DNA from: Albula goreensis | Lineage: Eukaryota > Chordata > Actinopteri > Albuliformes > Albulidae | DNA length: 64,000 bases | Reading direction: 5' to 3' | NCBI GenBank assembly: GCA_022829145.1 | Contig: CM040743.1 | Location: 30,121,646 to 30,185,645, forward strand | Shown here: positions 12,375 to 25,000 of the stretch, piece after piece | Layout: each line of letters begins with the position of its first letter | Numbering within the stretch: position 1 is the first letter of the stretch | The notes under the pieces: generated by a model | The model's input: only the letters and a program-made list of their open reading frames with translations | Database searches by the model: none | What the model was told of the DNA's origin: nothing | Translations under genes and position numbers: made by a program

Positions 12375-12455
12375 TAAATTATCTTGTGCGTACAAGATAA
12401 CTTAGTCGCACAAGATAAAAAATAATACTTTTTGGGACTTTAGGGGCTCCGTTCT
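12375..12455. repeat. Palindromic MITE remnant
   Basis: TTATCTTGTGCG (12379-12390) is followed by its exact reverse complement CGCACAAGATAA (12407-12418), and ATCTTGTGCGTACAAGAT (12381-12398) is itself nearly palindromic. Just downstream, GGGACTTTAGGGGCTCCGT (12434-12452) resembles the terminus of a widespread fish MITE whose inverted form starts ACGGAGCCCCTAAAGT. The partner terminus was not found, so this appears to be one half of an element. Confidence 0.5.
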
Positions 12456-13937
12456 TTCCATAATGATCATCGATTAATATACACTGAGAGTAGGAGTTAC
12501 CTATTGTAACTTATTTCTGGTGGAAATACACATTACGCTCCATGGTATGATGGTAAAATTTCCACAGAGGAGGCACCGCAGTAATTATTTACCCACTCTG
12601 TAGCTAACATATACTTTATTATTACTCAAGGAGTTGTTACTTTCACTTGAGAAACTTTTATTAGATAGGAAATCCAGCCAGCTCACTGTCAACCGCTGGG
12701 AACCCAGGGTCGTGTTTAATAACATCAACCTTGTAAGTCAACATCTGGCTTATAGGGTAGAGAATGTTAGACACTGCTATCTGAGTTGTCTGATTAGACT
12801 ACCCATTGATGCCAAAAAGGGGTTACATATATCCAACAGCAAGTTTGGGTCACTCTGCATTAGCAACAAAACAAGAAAATCAACAGCACTGAACAGGCAG
12901 TTAGATCGCTGAAGGAGCTTTCTTTATTGAAGTTTGTTTAAACAAATGTTTGGTGGAAGTATTTTCAGAAAGCCCCTCACTCAAATATCTGTCCAATCCA
13001 GTCTTCAATGCAGGTATTAAATTGTCATGTACCTTCTCTCACATCGGGCTGATGGCTTCTGGCCTCCTCCTCCCCATCTCCACCTTCATGTATTGTGGGG
13101 TAGTTGCTTGGCAACTGCGGTGATGCTGGTGCAGGTGAAGTGCTGTGTGCCCCGGGGTGTCCGTAAAAACACTCAAAACAGGAATGATCAACATCTATTA
13201 TTTATTTAACAGCATAGCACAGGTTTGATGGAATGTGTGTGTGTGGCAGTTTTCGGTGGTCACCGCTTTCGGTGGTGGATTTGGTGTCATGACATAGATT
13301 TTGTGAATTATTTTTTATTGTTAACCATACCTCCTAGTGGCTAAATGGTGTATTTTCCTTTGCTTTATATTGGAACTCACTTAGTTTTGTCATTGGTCAA
13401 TGGAGGTCATGTGATTTAGATGTCGGAGATAACCAGGAAGTAAGTTAGTTTTTGCTGTTCCATGTGCATCTGGAAGCTGTTTATCGTTTCCTACTCTGTT
13501 TGTGCCTTGGAGAGCCGTTGCCTGTAAATTCTTTTAACCTTTGTGATTAATGTACTCAAATAGGCATCTTGTGAACTAACAAAATAACTAATTCCCATAT
13601 GTTTTGAGGAAAGATATTTTATTTAAAAGGGTAAGAGCAAAAGCTAAAAATACATATTCCAAGCTATACCTAGCTCATGTTCATGTTTAGCTAGATTATT
13701 CTGTTAGCATGTGACAAGCTGCTGTTGACTTTTATTGCCATGTATATTTATTTGTACATCCTTTTACTTATTTTCTAATATCAAAATGTAAGAAAAAAGA
13801 AGATTGAGTAAACTGCTTCGAACTTTGCTCTGCGTCTGATTTTCTCTGAAGCCTGTTCGAATCTGCGTAGATGTTACACGCACTGGGGACAGAATATTTG
13901 GCAATTATAATTATCGGAGACCAGGAAGGGGATTTCT
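12456..13937. other. Unassigned DNA, possibly containing an LTR-like stretch
   Basis: No coding signal. From about 13230 to 13890 the text has promoter-like words (CCAAT-type GTCATTGGTCAATGG near 13390) and ends GTTACACGCACTGGGGACAG, which looks like an LTR end plus primer-site junction. That would be plus-oriented, opposite to the adjacent minus-strand Bel/Pao Pol, and no matching LTR start or target duplication was found. Confidence 0.25.
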
Positions 13938-15760
13938 TTAGTGAATTTCAGAAAGGTTAATCTTGTGACCATAGCTGCAGGCAGCTTTCCTCTCTTCCAT
14001 CATCGTCTCAGAAACAGTGGCCCTTTGAGGAAAGTGATGTCTGCTTACTGTTCTGCCTCTTCCTTTCGTACATCGCTGCCTGCAAATTTGCTGTCCATAA
14101 GGTTGAGTGTCAAGGTGAGGCGCTTTATCTGATTTGTTGTCGTCCTCATCTGGGATCTCAGGTAGGATAATCAGTCGCGCAACTGGACGCGTGTAGGTTC
14201 TATCCTTCACCTTTATCTCTGCAGCTCTGACAAGTCTATCCCAGCCAGGGAACGCCTTGCAGACTTGTCCAATCAGCCAGAGCGTTCGAGGCAGTTGAGG
14301 GTCAAATACCATCACCATGGTGCCTGCTGATAGGTCACCAGATTGGCGATGCCCCTGGTCACTTTGATCTTTCGATGCTGGTTCTTCCTATCATTGTGAA
14401 GCAGAATTCACATAGCGTTGGATTGTTCACCCACCAATAGGGAATGTGAGCTGGGTTTGTGAGACAGGTTAGTTTTACCCTACTGATGACGTGTTGCCGC
14501 AAATGTAATGCTACTAGGTAGATTAGTATTTATTAGGTAGATAGTGATACACACAGGAGGACCGGAAGTGATCAAAGATCTGGTTTTGCCTGCACTGGCA
14601 TTAGCCTGGTAGCTGTCCTGCAGTATACAGTACTTCTGGCAGGGCGCTATCAGGCTGCCTCATCAAGAGTTGATTGTGTGAGTCACGATCCGCAATGTTG
14701 GCTGAAACATAGCCGAAAGGTTTGCTGTTCGTGATTGCCTCCACTTCTAGAAGGACCTCTTCAGTCATGTGGTGGGACCCCGCAGAGGTTTGAAGGGGAC
14801 TCTTTTTGGGAGCGAATGTGTTGCTCCCATGCACCACTGAAGTGTGGCACACCTGGAGGATTGAATTGGAAGGTGATTTTCTGTCTTGCTGCATCCAGCT
14901 GTAAATCAGGAACGAGCTCTGCAGAGGCCTCTTGTAGCTCCTTTTCACCTCCATGAAAGTTGGTGCCCTGGTCTTATATCAGTTCAAATGGGGTGCCACG
15001 CCATGCGATGAAACACTGGAGGGCCATCTGGAGGGAATCAGAATCAATACCACTGAGGAGATCCAGGTGCACGCCTCTTATGGTGAGGCACTTGAAGATG
15101 ATTCCCCACCGTTTCTCAGTGCATCTTCCGATCTTGTTTTGGAATGGCCCAAAACAGTCTATGCTGGTTCTGTAAAAGGTGGGCGTGTAGAGGCACAGTC
15201 CTGCTGGTGTTAGGTCAGCCATTTTGGGCCCAACTGGGCTTGCACAATGGTTTCTACACTCTGTGCAGTTGCATTTTTGTTTTCTGATTGCTTGCTGCCC
15301 TCGCAGGATCCAAAATGTCCTCCACTCAGGACCCAGATGGCACAATCTAGTCTTGGATCAACAATTTAGGTGATGGGGATAGAATATGATGGGGTGTATG
15401 ATTCCTAGGTCAAGCTCTTCAGCCTCTCCCTGAAGACTCAGCTTTGTAGCTGCTTTGGGGGCTAGTATGGTTTTCTCAAGGTGTTAAGGGTTGTGTCCTC
15501 CTACATGATGCAGGAGGACACAATTAGATGTCCGTGGCCTTTCAAGGTTAAGCATCTCGGCAGTTGAATTGACCAGGTATGTACCATTCTTGGGCTTCTC
15601 TTGTGTTCACTTCATGTAGACATTGGAGTTGTTTCCCATTACACAGGTTGCAGGGTTTCTTTAATGTACTATGTGCATTAAAGACTGCCCACATTTCCAG
15701 TACCTCTTGTTGGTTTGGACCCAGTTGTTCTGATCCTTTATAAATTTGGAACACTGACTT
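13938..15760 (-). pseudogene. Bel/Pao LTR retrotransposon Pol remnant (RNase H tail, integrase, DUF5641)
   Basis: Read on the minus strand, the domains fall in the expected Pol order. At 15754-15548 a frame ends EWYIPGQFNCRD, which resembles the end of the Bel/Pao RNase H region. At 15345-14974 an open frame contains the integrase zinc-binding end (CTECRNHCA), then TSIDCFGPF with the first core Asp, and EKRWGIIFKCLTIRGVHLD with a second. At 14954-14601 another frame has NSILQVCHTSVVHGS, EVEAITNSKPFGYVS and MRQPDSALPEV, the integrase core's C-terminal part. At 14318-13938 MVMVFDPQLPRTLWLIGQV and TYTRPVARLIILPE mark the C-terminal DUF5641 domain. Stops and frameshifts separate the frames. Protease, gag and most of reverse transcriptase are missing, and no flanking LTR pair was found. 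It is a 5'-truncated inactive fossil. Confidence 0.88.
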
Positions 15761-15801
15761 AAATAGTGGTCAGTAGCTTCACATTTGCCTGGTCATCCCA
15801 A

Positions 15802-15837
15802 CACCACAAGAAAGTTTGTGCACCACAAGAAAGTTTG
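15802..15837. repeat. Tandem 17-bp duplication
   Basis: CACCACAAGAAAGTTTG occurs at 15802-15818 and again at 15821-15837, separated by TG. It lies just beyond the truncated 5' edge of the Bel/Pao remnant and probably reflects replication slippage or repair. Confidence 0.9.
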
Positions 15838-18800
15838 GTGAGGGCAGGCTCCTCTCCAGCCAGACCAGGTTTCAACCCACTAATTAGGGTTGAGGACAAG
15901 GGCTCTCCAGACACAGCAAGTCCCACAGAAGGTCTGGAGGGCAGGCTTCCACGCCTCCCAGGTTATGACAGTTTCCCAGGGCTGCAAGCCTCTGGGCCCC
16001 AGCCTTAAGGCCCTTCCCTCGGCATCTTTTTTTTTAACAAAACAAAAACAAAGCAAGAGTCCTTCCACTCACACACCGAGGCCTGTTGTCTGCAGTGTGA
16101 TGGAGTGGCAGGTTGGCAACTGGGCCAGGTGGTGAGTGGAAGGAAAAAACACAACAGAAGTTCAACCAAAACTGTCCAACGGCCCTTTTCCTTTACCCCT
16201 TTTTGTTGGAAAACTCCAAACCAAAAGAAAAGTATCAAACACTAACAGAAAACCAGCACCGCCAGGAAACAAAAATATTATAATAGCCTTGTTCACACTC
16301 AATGACAACCACCCACAAGTTACTAGGTCCTGCTCAAAAATTACATCCCTGAGACTGCATAAAATCCACCCATAGCCAGTGCTTGATTTCAAGTGTGACA
16401 TAGCCTCGAACAGCTTGCATGAAAGATAAAGCAAGGTTGTTTCAATATGGCACCCACACATTGGAGACAACCTCCATGATATAAAAGGCTCCAGTAATGA
16501 CCCTGAGCTGTCATTACTATTGAATAGCCCCATATGTAGAGCGCAAATTGTGAAACATGAGCAAGTCATTGTTTTCTGTCCATAATTGTGCCTTTTGCCT
16601 TTCAGGCAGAGTTGTCTGGGGTCACAGTGTCAGCGCAGAGCTAATGAATGTGAGGTGGGGGTGTGGTGAGATAATTTGAAATTTGATATCAGACGATACG
16701 TGGTTGGCAAATGAGGTCAAAAGAAAATTGAAAAAAGGTCAGGTGGAGGAGGAGAACCCGTGAAACTGTTCCTCCTCAGAAGGAGGTGGGTTGAAGCAAT
16801 AACTCGCTGATTGCTCTGTGGGATTGTTTGAGAGAAATGTAAAAACAAGAGACATACTACATGACCATAAATGTGAGGTATTTGCAGGGATAGATTTCAG
16901 GTCAGGACTTAATGAAACCTATTTTCTTGGAGGGGGACTGTAGCTGTGAGAAGGCACACTGAGAAGGCACTCCTTTATAAAGGGATTTTTCATGAAAAAT
17001 GTAATATATTTTAAATAGGCTAATTCCGTAAAGTAGACCGTCCAGCCCATGGACAGCACAAGTCCATTTCAAATTTATATGAAAGAGTGGCTTTCCTACC
17101 GGTCCGCTAATGCAGGTATTCTTGAACTGGAATGGGTCCATGGGGTTTGCAACAAATTCTTCAAATTGTATGTTTTGAAAGGCCCACATACACTGGAGTG
17201 CTACATGCCAGTGGGTCATTTGATCCGAAATAATTGCTGAAAGCTCAGTGAAGGACCATCAAACATGATTCACACAGGATTAAAACAGGCATTATCAGTC
17301 ATTTTTACATACTACAATAACATGCCCAGTAGCCCTCTAAGCTGCAAGTTGTTAGTGCTCTGGTTGAGTGTACAACCACCCCCAACCCCCTTTTTCCCCA
17401 TCCTGAAAGCAGATTCCCCACCCAGATCCCCAGATTTCCCACCCTGCTCCTGTTGACTAGGGAGGAGGTGCAATATGATTACTCCAACTCACATGAGGAC
17501 GAGCCCTCACTTTTCACACTGTAGATGCAGTAGACTAATCAAGCACTGCATATGTCATCTGTGGATTATCCAATCAGCAAAGGGTCAGTTAATGAACCTG
17601 CAGGTGCCTGGCCAACAAGGAGTGACTGCTGCAGAGTAAGATGAACAAACTGATTTCCCACCCCCATCATCCTTGCTGAGGTTGGGATTCAAACACTTAC
17701 AGTTTTATGGAACAAGTAGAAATAAATAGAGAAATAATACTAAATATTCAATTGTGTGGTTGTCAGATTTCTGAGACACAGCAATTTCATTTGTAACATG
17801 GTAGAACAAACCCAGAACTCTGAGTATTTATTCTGGGTCAACTATATTTCTCACTATATCCAGCCTCAAACCCATCTGTTATTTCAAGCATGTATGCTGA
17901 ATTTTCCTCTCGTATTTACCATATCACTTACTGTTAAATTGTACGTTCATGAAATGTCTGCTCAAATAAATTGTAACACTAATAGTACTGCTAAACCTTT
18001 TTTGCATGCAGTTTTGGGAATCACTTAGAAGACCATCTTCTAAATGGTAGAATTCAATGTAATATTCGTATAATATCCAATAATTTAGTTTTCCAGGCCC
18101 TAGGCAAATTACATAATTCCCACACATGTACAAGTGCTCCTTTAATAGCATACTGTATCCATGCCTACAAGCCATGACAATCATGGTTGTTGGTAGGTAC
18201 AGATTAATAAATATATTCATATGTGCCTACCAACGGCATATCTACAGGAGTGGATCTACATATATAACCACTCTCAATTAAACCAATGAGTGGTCACATG
18301 GGACACCAGGCACTTGGTATCAGTAGGTTTCAGGAATGACTTGATTGCTTTCTGAATAAAGTCGTACTGTACATCTGTGCTGAATGTAACATCTTAAAAT
18401 ATAATTGATTTTCATGTAAAAATCTATACATTTTAACTAGAGCTGGCTGCTGTGGATTCATAGATTTATTCAAATGTTCTAAATAACCTGCAGATATTTT
18501 TCATATGCTGCATTTAATGACTGTGTAGCTGATGTTATAATGTAGTTGGCCATGCTGGCTTAACCTCAGAAATAAGCTCACTCGAAGTCTTTGTGGCTGT
18601 GAAAATGGTGAGCCACAAACTACACCATTTTAATCATGTATTTATGTATTGAATGGAATCAATAACAACACATTATCTGTATTTACATTTTAATAGGATA
18701 CTTAAATTTTGTTCAACAGTACCTTCACTGTAGCCAAAAAGGAAGGAAAACCTTTTGCTTCAAAGATGGCTAATACCTAAACACTGAGGGAAGAGCAGTG

Positions 18801-20643
18801 GCTGTACTTTCAACCGCTGTGAGTTGTTCCAGAAACGTTTGTCAATGGTCTTGATGAACTGTGGAAAAGTAAAAGGCTCTTATTTATGAAAACACTGATC
18901 TTTTCACTACTTGGTCTAAAATATTGTGCATTTACTGTGCTAGAATATATCTTCATGTATGTTTAAATGTGTTGTATTTTTACATAATAGCTAAATTAAA
19001 ATTTAGGGTGTGCATTGGAAAGGTATACCTTGTATTCCTTAGTAAAAATATACTAATAAGTTGTAAACATTGAGGAGACAATTTGTGTCATGTTTACAGG
19101 GGTAACCATGGTTATTCTTGCATATCCAATAGAAAACACAAACTATAATGTCAATCACAAAATTGTCCTTTGCATCATTTTCTGTGCCACAGCAACTCTA
19201 AAATTCACTTATTTTTAATGGCTAATTCATACAGCCTGATAGATGATTAAATGTATAACTGTGAAAAATGTCTGCAATAAAAAAAGCCAGACTAGTATTA
19301 ACAAATGCTAAAAGGTTAATGTATGCAAAGTTTTGTCTTTTCAAAAATTCCAGTAGCAGAAGTTAGTAAGTCACATGCATAACAATGTAGTTATATGCTG
19401 AAATTATAACTTCATTTAAATAATAGAGCAATTGCATATTCTGATTACATCCATTGCTGCTAATGGACTTTGTAAAAGAGAATGACTTCTCTTAGTTTCT
19501 CTTCAGCTTTCTGAATTTCATTGTGTGTTAATGTCATCTGAATATTACAGAAACATAATTTAACAACTAACATTTATGATAAATATTGTAAACACTGCTG
19601 TAGTTTAGACATACAGTACATAATTCTAAATAGTTAGTCAGCCTTAACAAGTGTAAGTGAATGCAATACTAAGGAGCCAAAAGTTGCCAGATATAGTTGG
19701 TTATAGAGGTTATAGTATTCATAGATCTTAGCTCATGGACAGACAGGATTTATTACGTATTTTGATTACAGTAAATTGATTAAGAGCTAGTTACATTTGC
19801 CTAATTATCATCATAATATTTACCAAAATTTGCCAGATAACCAGTAAACCTACTTCATACTCAGGTCAGCTCACTACAGGTTATAATGTGTGTACCTGTC
19901 TGTTGGAAAGTGTACGTTATATTTGCCATTGAGATTAGACGACTGAAGAAAGAAAATATATTTCCAATGTATTTGTATGGAGGGTATGGTCACAAAATGG
20001 TGTCCTAACAATGGGTTTTCTGAAATGTACATAGAACCTATGGTTCCGTCCTGACTCTATCAAATAAATGCTTCAAGATGACAGCACCATCACCTGTATC
20101 ATATTATGGGGTGTCATGTGGCTCCCAGAAATGTGTTGCTGGGAAACTGCCAACCACTTTGGTGGGAAGAACATAAATTTAGACTTTGAGGTAATGCAGT
20201 TCTAGCTGTCCAAAATTGACCTTTGCTTAAAAACAAAAATCTAAAATATGCCATTATAAGAAACATAAATCATCTTATCTTTGCAGGTATAGCCACAATG
20301 GTTTGAAGTGCTTAACAAAAATGTATCTACATTAGACAACCGTAATGTGATGGCTCTGCTAAAGATTAGTTGATGATGTACCCTTGACCTGTTTGGGATA
20401 GTATATAATATTATCAAGGTTTCTCTGCCAGATTTTCACATTTATTGTCAATGACAAATAGCTACAGTAACACATTAATTCACATTCAACATTAATCTTA
20501 CAAATATAGAGTGTAAACTTTTAAGAGTCATAATTATTGTTTAATGATAATTTGGGGATAGTTGTGAACATTTTTGAAAATTATGTCACAACTATTCCAA
20601 ACCTGTCATCCATCTTATAGCATTATGCCATTGCTCTTTTTTT
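15838..20643. other. Unassigned DNA
   Basis: The first 450 bp are G/C-richer than the surroundings and carry open frames on both strands without recognisable motifs. They may be the untranslated or LTR portion of an unidentified retroelement. From 16400 to 20640 the sequence is AT-rich with short unsupported frames (up to 105 codons at 16902-17219 minus). No repeat structure was recognised. Confidence 0.4.
16060..16144. repeat. Inverted repeat, 13-bp arms
   Basis: TCCTTCCACTCAC (16060-16072) and its exact reverse complement GTGAGTGGAAGGA (16132-16144) enclose a 59-bp spacer. It could be a weak cruciform or the ends of a very small element; no target duplication was seen. Confidence 0.7.
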
Positions 20644-20651
20644 GTATAAAC

Positions 20652-21300
20652 CAATGATTGGGGCACACTGTGTATGCTGGTTTTATTCCAACCACAACTG
20701 CAATCCCAAAATCTTAACAAGCTGTTAATTGTTCATAATTGTTCACGCTTTTTCATGACTAGAGAGATAATTGGCCATTATAGCTATGCATTTCATTAAG
20801 AAAAAGCTCCTATGTTCACATTGTGTTTATGTGATTTTGCAAACAAATACACAAAAAGAGTATGTTTTTATACCTGCTCAAATTAAAGACCGGGGTGAAT
20901 CAGTACACTCCTTAAATCATTGAACATATATTTTTATCCTTATGCTTCATAACACAATGCAGGTTTGGCTCATTATAATTAGCTTTGTCTTTGAATTTTT
21001 CATTATCCACCAATTGGATAGTTTTAGTGGTTGTGTGTCCAGAATCACCATGGTCTTTAATATGAGTTCAAATATTTTACTTGTCTTTAAGCAATTGCCT
21101 GCAATATGGCACAATGTGAATATAGGAGCTTTTTCTTCATGAAATACATAGCTATAATGGCCAATTATCTCTCTAGTCATGAAAAAGCATGAACAATTAT
21201 GAACAATTAACAGCTTGTTAAGATTTTGGGATTGCAGTTGTGGTTGGAATAAAAACCAGCATACACAGTGTGCCCCGAGGACCGACGTTGGGAATCACTG
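20652..21300 (+). mobile_element. hAT-type long-TIR MITE, copy 1 (649 bp)
   Basis: The two ends are inverted repeats of about 150 bp. Reading inward, both carry CACACTGTGTATGCTGG, ATTCCAACCACAACTGCAA, CTTAACAAGCTGTTAATTG and GAGATAATTGGCCATTATAG. The outermost bases are CAATGATT on the left and, inverted, CAGTGATT on the right. The flanks GTATAAAC (20644-20651) and GTATACAC (21301-21308) match at seven of eight positions, an 8-bp target duplication typical of hAT. The left arm lacks about 16 bases (CCCAACGTCGGTCCTC) that the right arm has. The interior is non-coding. A second copy in opposite orientation is at 30800-31469. Family name not assigned. Confidence 0.85.
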
Positions 21301-21301
21301 G

Positions 21302-21304
<3 letters not shown>

Positions 21305-21373
<69 letters not shown>
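21305..21373. repeat. (CA)n microsatellite
   Basis: About 69 bases of uninterrupted AC dinucleotide directly abut the right target-site copy of the hAT-type MITE. The terminal duplication TATACACA may have seeded the expansion. Confidence 0.98.
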
Positions 21374-21375
<2 letters not shown>

Positions 21376-21473
21376 TAGTGATTTATCAGTAAATTGTATT
21401 CCTGTCATGATTGCTGGTGTTACCTTTGGTTTTATAATTGGTTTGTTTCATGCTTTTTCATTTGTACTATCTT

Positions 21474-22005
21474 TGGGAAGCTAACAATGTTCTTTTGGCT
21501 AATCAGCTGTCTTTTCCAGCTGTGGCCGATTAGTAATTGGTTTCAGGTGTGTGAGGTCTTTATATTACCCAGGACTTCAGCATTTCTTTGTGTTAGTGTC
21601 GTCTATACACTTCACTGGCTTAGGCAGAGATTTTGTCCGCTGGTTTTCGGCTCAGTAAAGCCTTGAATGTAGGTATAAATGCAGGAATCTTTTATGAAGT
21701 TCTTTATTTTCTTGTGGGGTTGATCCATTTTTACCCGCTGAAGAACTTTGGTGTTTAAGTATCCGTGTGGTACTTCGCAGATTGTTCCTCCTATATTAAC
21801 AGCTGTTAGTTACATCGATCCTGAAGTCTTAGTTTCTTTTTATTTTTCTTAGAGTTGGGATTCTCCCACAGTTGTATTTTTTTTTTTTTGTTTTTAGGGA
21901 TTTGTTCCCTCTAATCTGTCTCCTTCGAGACCTTAGTGGTTGAGGAATTGGTTCCTTAGCTTTTCGTCTGTGTATTGTGCACACTAAGGAGTCTCATCAG
22001 TCCTT
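21474..22005 (+). repeat. Dispersed LTR-like repeat, copy 1 (about 532 bp)
   Basis: This segment is highly similar over its whole length to 51492-52044 in the same orientation. Both start TGGGAAGCTAAC and end CATCAGTCCTT, where homology stops. Architecture resembles an LTR: GGTCTTTATATTACCC (TATA-like), then TTAGTGTCGTCTATACAC, then GCTCAGTAAAGCCTTGAATG (polyadenylation-signal-like AGTAAA), and a 300-bp U5-like T-rich remainder. No clear target duplication or TG..CA ends were identified, so the class is inferred. No internal coding region is attached; if it is an LTR it is solo. Confidence 0.65.
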
Positions 22006-25000
22006 ACAATTCCAACATAAAGGAATAAACAACAAGCAAAATTGAGGTAGCTGAAGACTTCCTTTGGCATTCTCCCAAAATAAACCTATTCAGATGTAAA
22101 ATCGGGAAAAAAAAAAACAAAGTTATGGGCCTTATCTTACATTTGGTGCAACTGGCGTTATGCCTTATTTTAGTGCATTGCACTTCCATCCTCTAAATAG
22201 CATAGGTCGTTGCACTTATGTGGAGGTGTGTCAGTTTTTAGGAGAGATGTGGTCAGGCACAATGGTGGTACAATTCATTCTTGCTTTTGCTTTTGTGCAA
22301 ACAGAAAAGACAAACAAACCATCAACTTTCCCAGCTGTTATTACTATTTTCAGGGAGCAAAGTCTTAAAGATAGTGATATGCACCTACATTGTTCTGGTT
22401 CATGCACAATTTTACCAGATACAATCAGCATGGAAACTATTCCAATTGTTACAAAGCTGAAACCACAATATTTATTGAAAACCCTGTTTTAGAGAGATGT
22501 CTAAGTTGTTAGCAAACAGACTGGAATCCTAGTAATGGAGAGGGGGATGCTACATCAGTAAGAGGATTTTAGAGTCAGATAGCCTTGTGTTTGTGATGTA
22601 GTTTGTCCATTAAAATATAAAAGTATATGGGTGCATCTGACACCCTTGTAGCAGTTCTCGTCTTTAAGAGAGAACAGTACAGGGCAAGAGGTATGACATG
22701 ACTTCACTGGCAGTTCCACTTCTACCTGTTGATGGATAAAGTTTGTTAATGCTGCAAATAAACAAAAGGAAAAACTGAGTAAATTATGTTCATTCCATGT
22801 GTTTCTTCATTTATATTACTGTACAGCCTTAGTGAGCAAATACAAAATGTCATTTTTGAAAATCACAGAGCTAACTTCAAGGAAATAAATATTTTCTCAG
22901 TGTAATTACACACCAATAAGAATTACTGTGGGATAAACATGTTAAAAAAATTAAATTATCATTTTGGGTATGAGTGTTAATGCCTTTTTATTGTCTGTAA
23001 ACCAAACCCTCTCTTTAAAAAGACATCAGCATTACACTGCAGACAGGTTTGATAAATGCTGCCTGTTGTATGTAACACATAACCTCAGAAAGATCCCAGG
23101 GCAATATATATGCTGTTTGGCTTCTGCTGGGACCGTCAAGACATTATTACATTCTTTCACCATGCATTGTGGCTTCACCCTCAGGTATGCTTGTATATAT
23201 AGAGATTGAGAGAGAGTTCAAGAATCCATTGGACAACATATTGCAAAACTCGATGCAGTTTGTCGTGTATGTTTGTGTTTCCACCCCATTGTTGATTCTG
23301 CAGAAGTATCATCCACTGATTAGTTATTATTTATAGTCAGGTCTTACTTGGCTCAAAAGGTACGGTTTGTACCCTACACGCATGGCAGAGTTGTGCTGTC
23401 ATTCCTTTAGCTGTCTGAGGAAGCATTATATGCTTGATACGATTGGCTGGTCAACAGCCAGGTCAGCCCCTGTTGGGCCTAGCATGCAGAGATCATGGCT
23501 GCCATATCTGTCATGGCTGGAAAAGCAGGTATGACATCTGACAGTGGTGAGATAAAATCACCCTCATATTTCCAGTGTTTTTTATTTCCTTTGGAAGATG
23601 GTGCTCATTGTGATAGATAATATATAATGCTGAACAAAAGCACCTGTACAGGGAACTCAGATTTTAATTAGCCAGGTTAAAGGAGCCACAGCACGTGACT
23701 AAAATTCTGTTATATAAAACAAGGATGCACATAAGAAAAAAAAAATGTGAGGCAGTCCTGAGGTATGGCTGAATAAATAAACCCAAACCCTGAAGTGAAA
23801 TTAAATTAAAATTGCATTAAGCTGAAAAAGTACAGCATTACAGTTATCAAGAGCTAGTTGTTTATTAGAAATTTTAAACTGTGGTCAATTAGTTTGAAAG
23901 AAAAAAAATATAGCTATATGCACATCCACTGTAATTAGTTGACCCACTGTTTAAAATTAAGCAGATGCTAGCAGCACAGTGTGTAATTAAATTATCCACT
24001 ATTAAATTTACACTGTGATTGTCATCTTAAATGTATGCATGTATGTGAAAACACTGAAATTTGGCCATGCTGTATTAATTTGTTTTAAATTAAAATGAGG
24101 GTTTAAATTTGACATGGACAATTGAGACAGACCATCTTTAAACTTTTTTGTGGTCACAATGGTTTCACAGTGGCTAAAACTTGAAGGGCAAAAATTGGTT
24201 TCCAGCGATTACAGTATCCAGCTCTAGTGATCCCTTTCCTTGAGACAGACATTTTGACTGACAGAGCCCCTATTTACTGGACTGTTCTGCAAGTTGGGCT
24301 GTCATAAGCCTCACAGCCAAAACTTTGCCGATTAATCCAGCACCATATCTCAATAAAGTTAGCTCTTTTCACTGTAGAGAGAAATTCTGAAGGTATGCAG
24401 AGGTTTTATAAGTGTGGACTGATACCACAGATTGACTCTGAACGCTCAGGTAGTCTTAAACATACCTGAATATAACTGAATATTCAGCTGTTTGTGTTTT
24501 AGATTAGGAAGGTAGTAACGTACTGCAGGGGAAATAAGACTGTTGCAACTTCAAAATGGCTTTCTGTCATCGTGGTAATGCAAAACAAATAAATGAAGAA
24601 TGTGATGAATGAATAATTAAATAAAATGAATAACCATTGTTTTGAAATCAGTGTACCATACAAATAAATGTATCAAAACAAATGAGCAAATGAATATGAA
24701 TATTTATTTACATTGTTGAGCTTTATAGTTTAATGACGAGGTTTTCTTGTATAGGATGCAGAACATTTCTACTGTGAAACAATGTTTATTTGTACATTTG
24801 GTGTTTGGTTTTATCTATCCCTGTTGGGTTTGGTAACTTTTCACCTATTTTTCTCAGTGTTTCAAAGAAAGACTACCAGCCTAAGACAAGGCCTAAAACA
24901 GTTTTTATTGAAAAAAGAGGACATTATCTGGAATAAAAGTTATTGTCAAGGATCTTTGAGAAAACTTAAAACCAATGTCTCTTGAATGTTTAAAAGTTTC

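Noticed and set aside
13850..13875. tRNA-like B box (CCTGTTCGAATCTGC)
   Set aside because: No A box, acceptor stem or cloverleaf could be drawn around it.
21215..21484. 89-codon plus frame with a long Thr-His run
   Set aside because: Created by translating the (CA)n microsatellite and the end of the hAT-type MITE.
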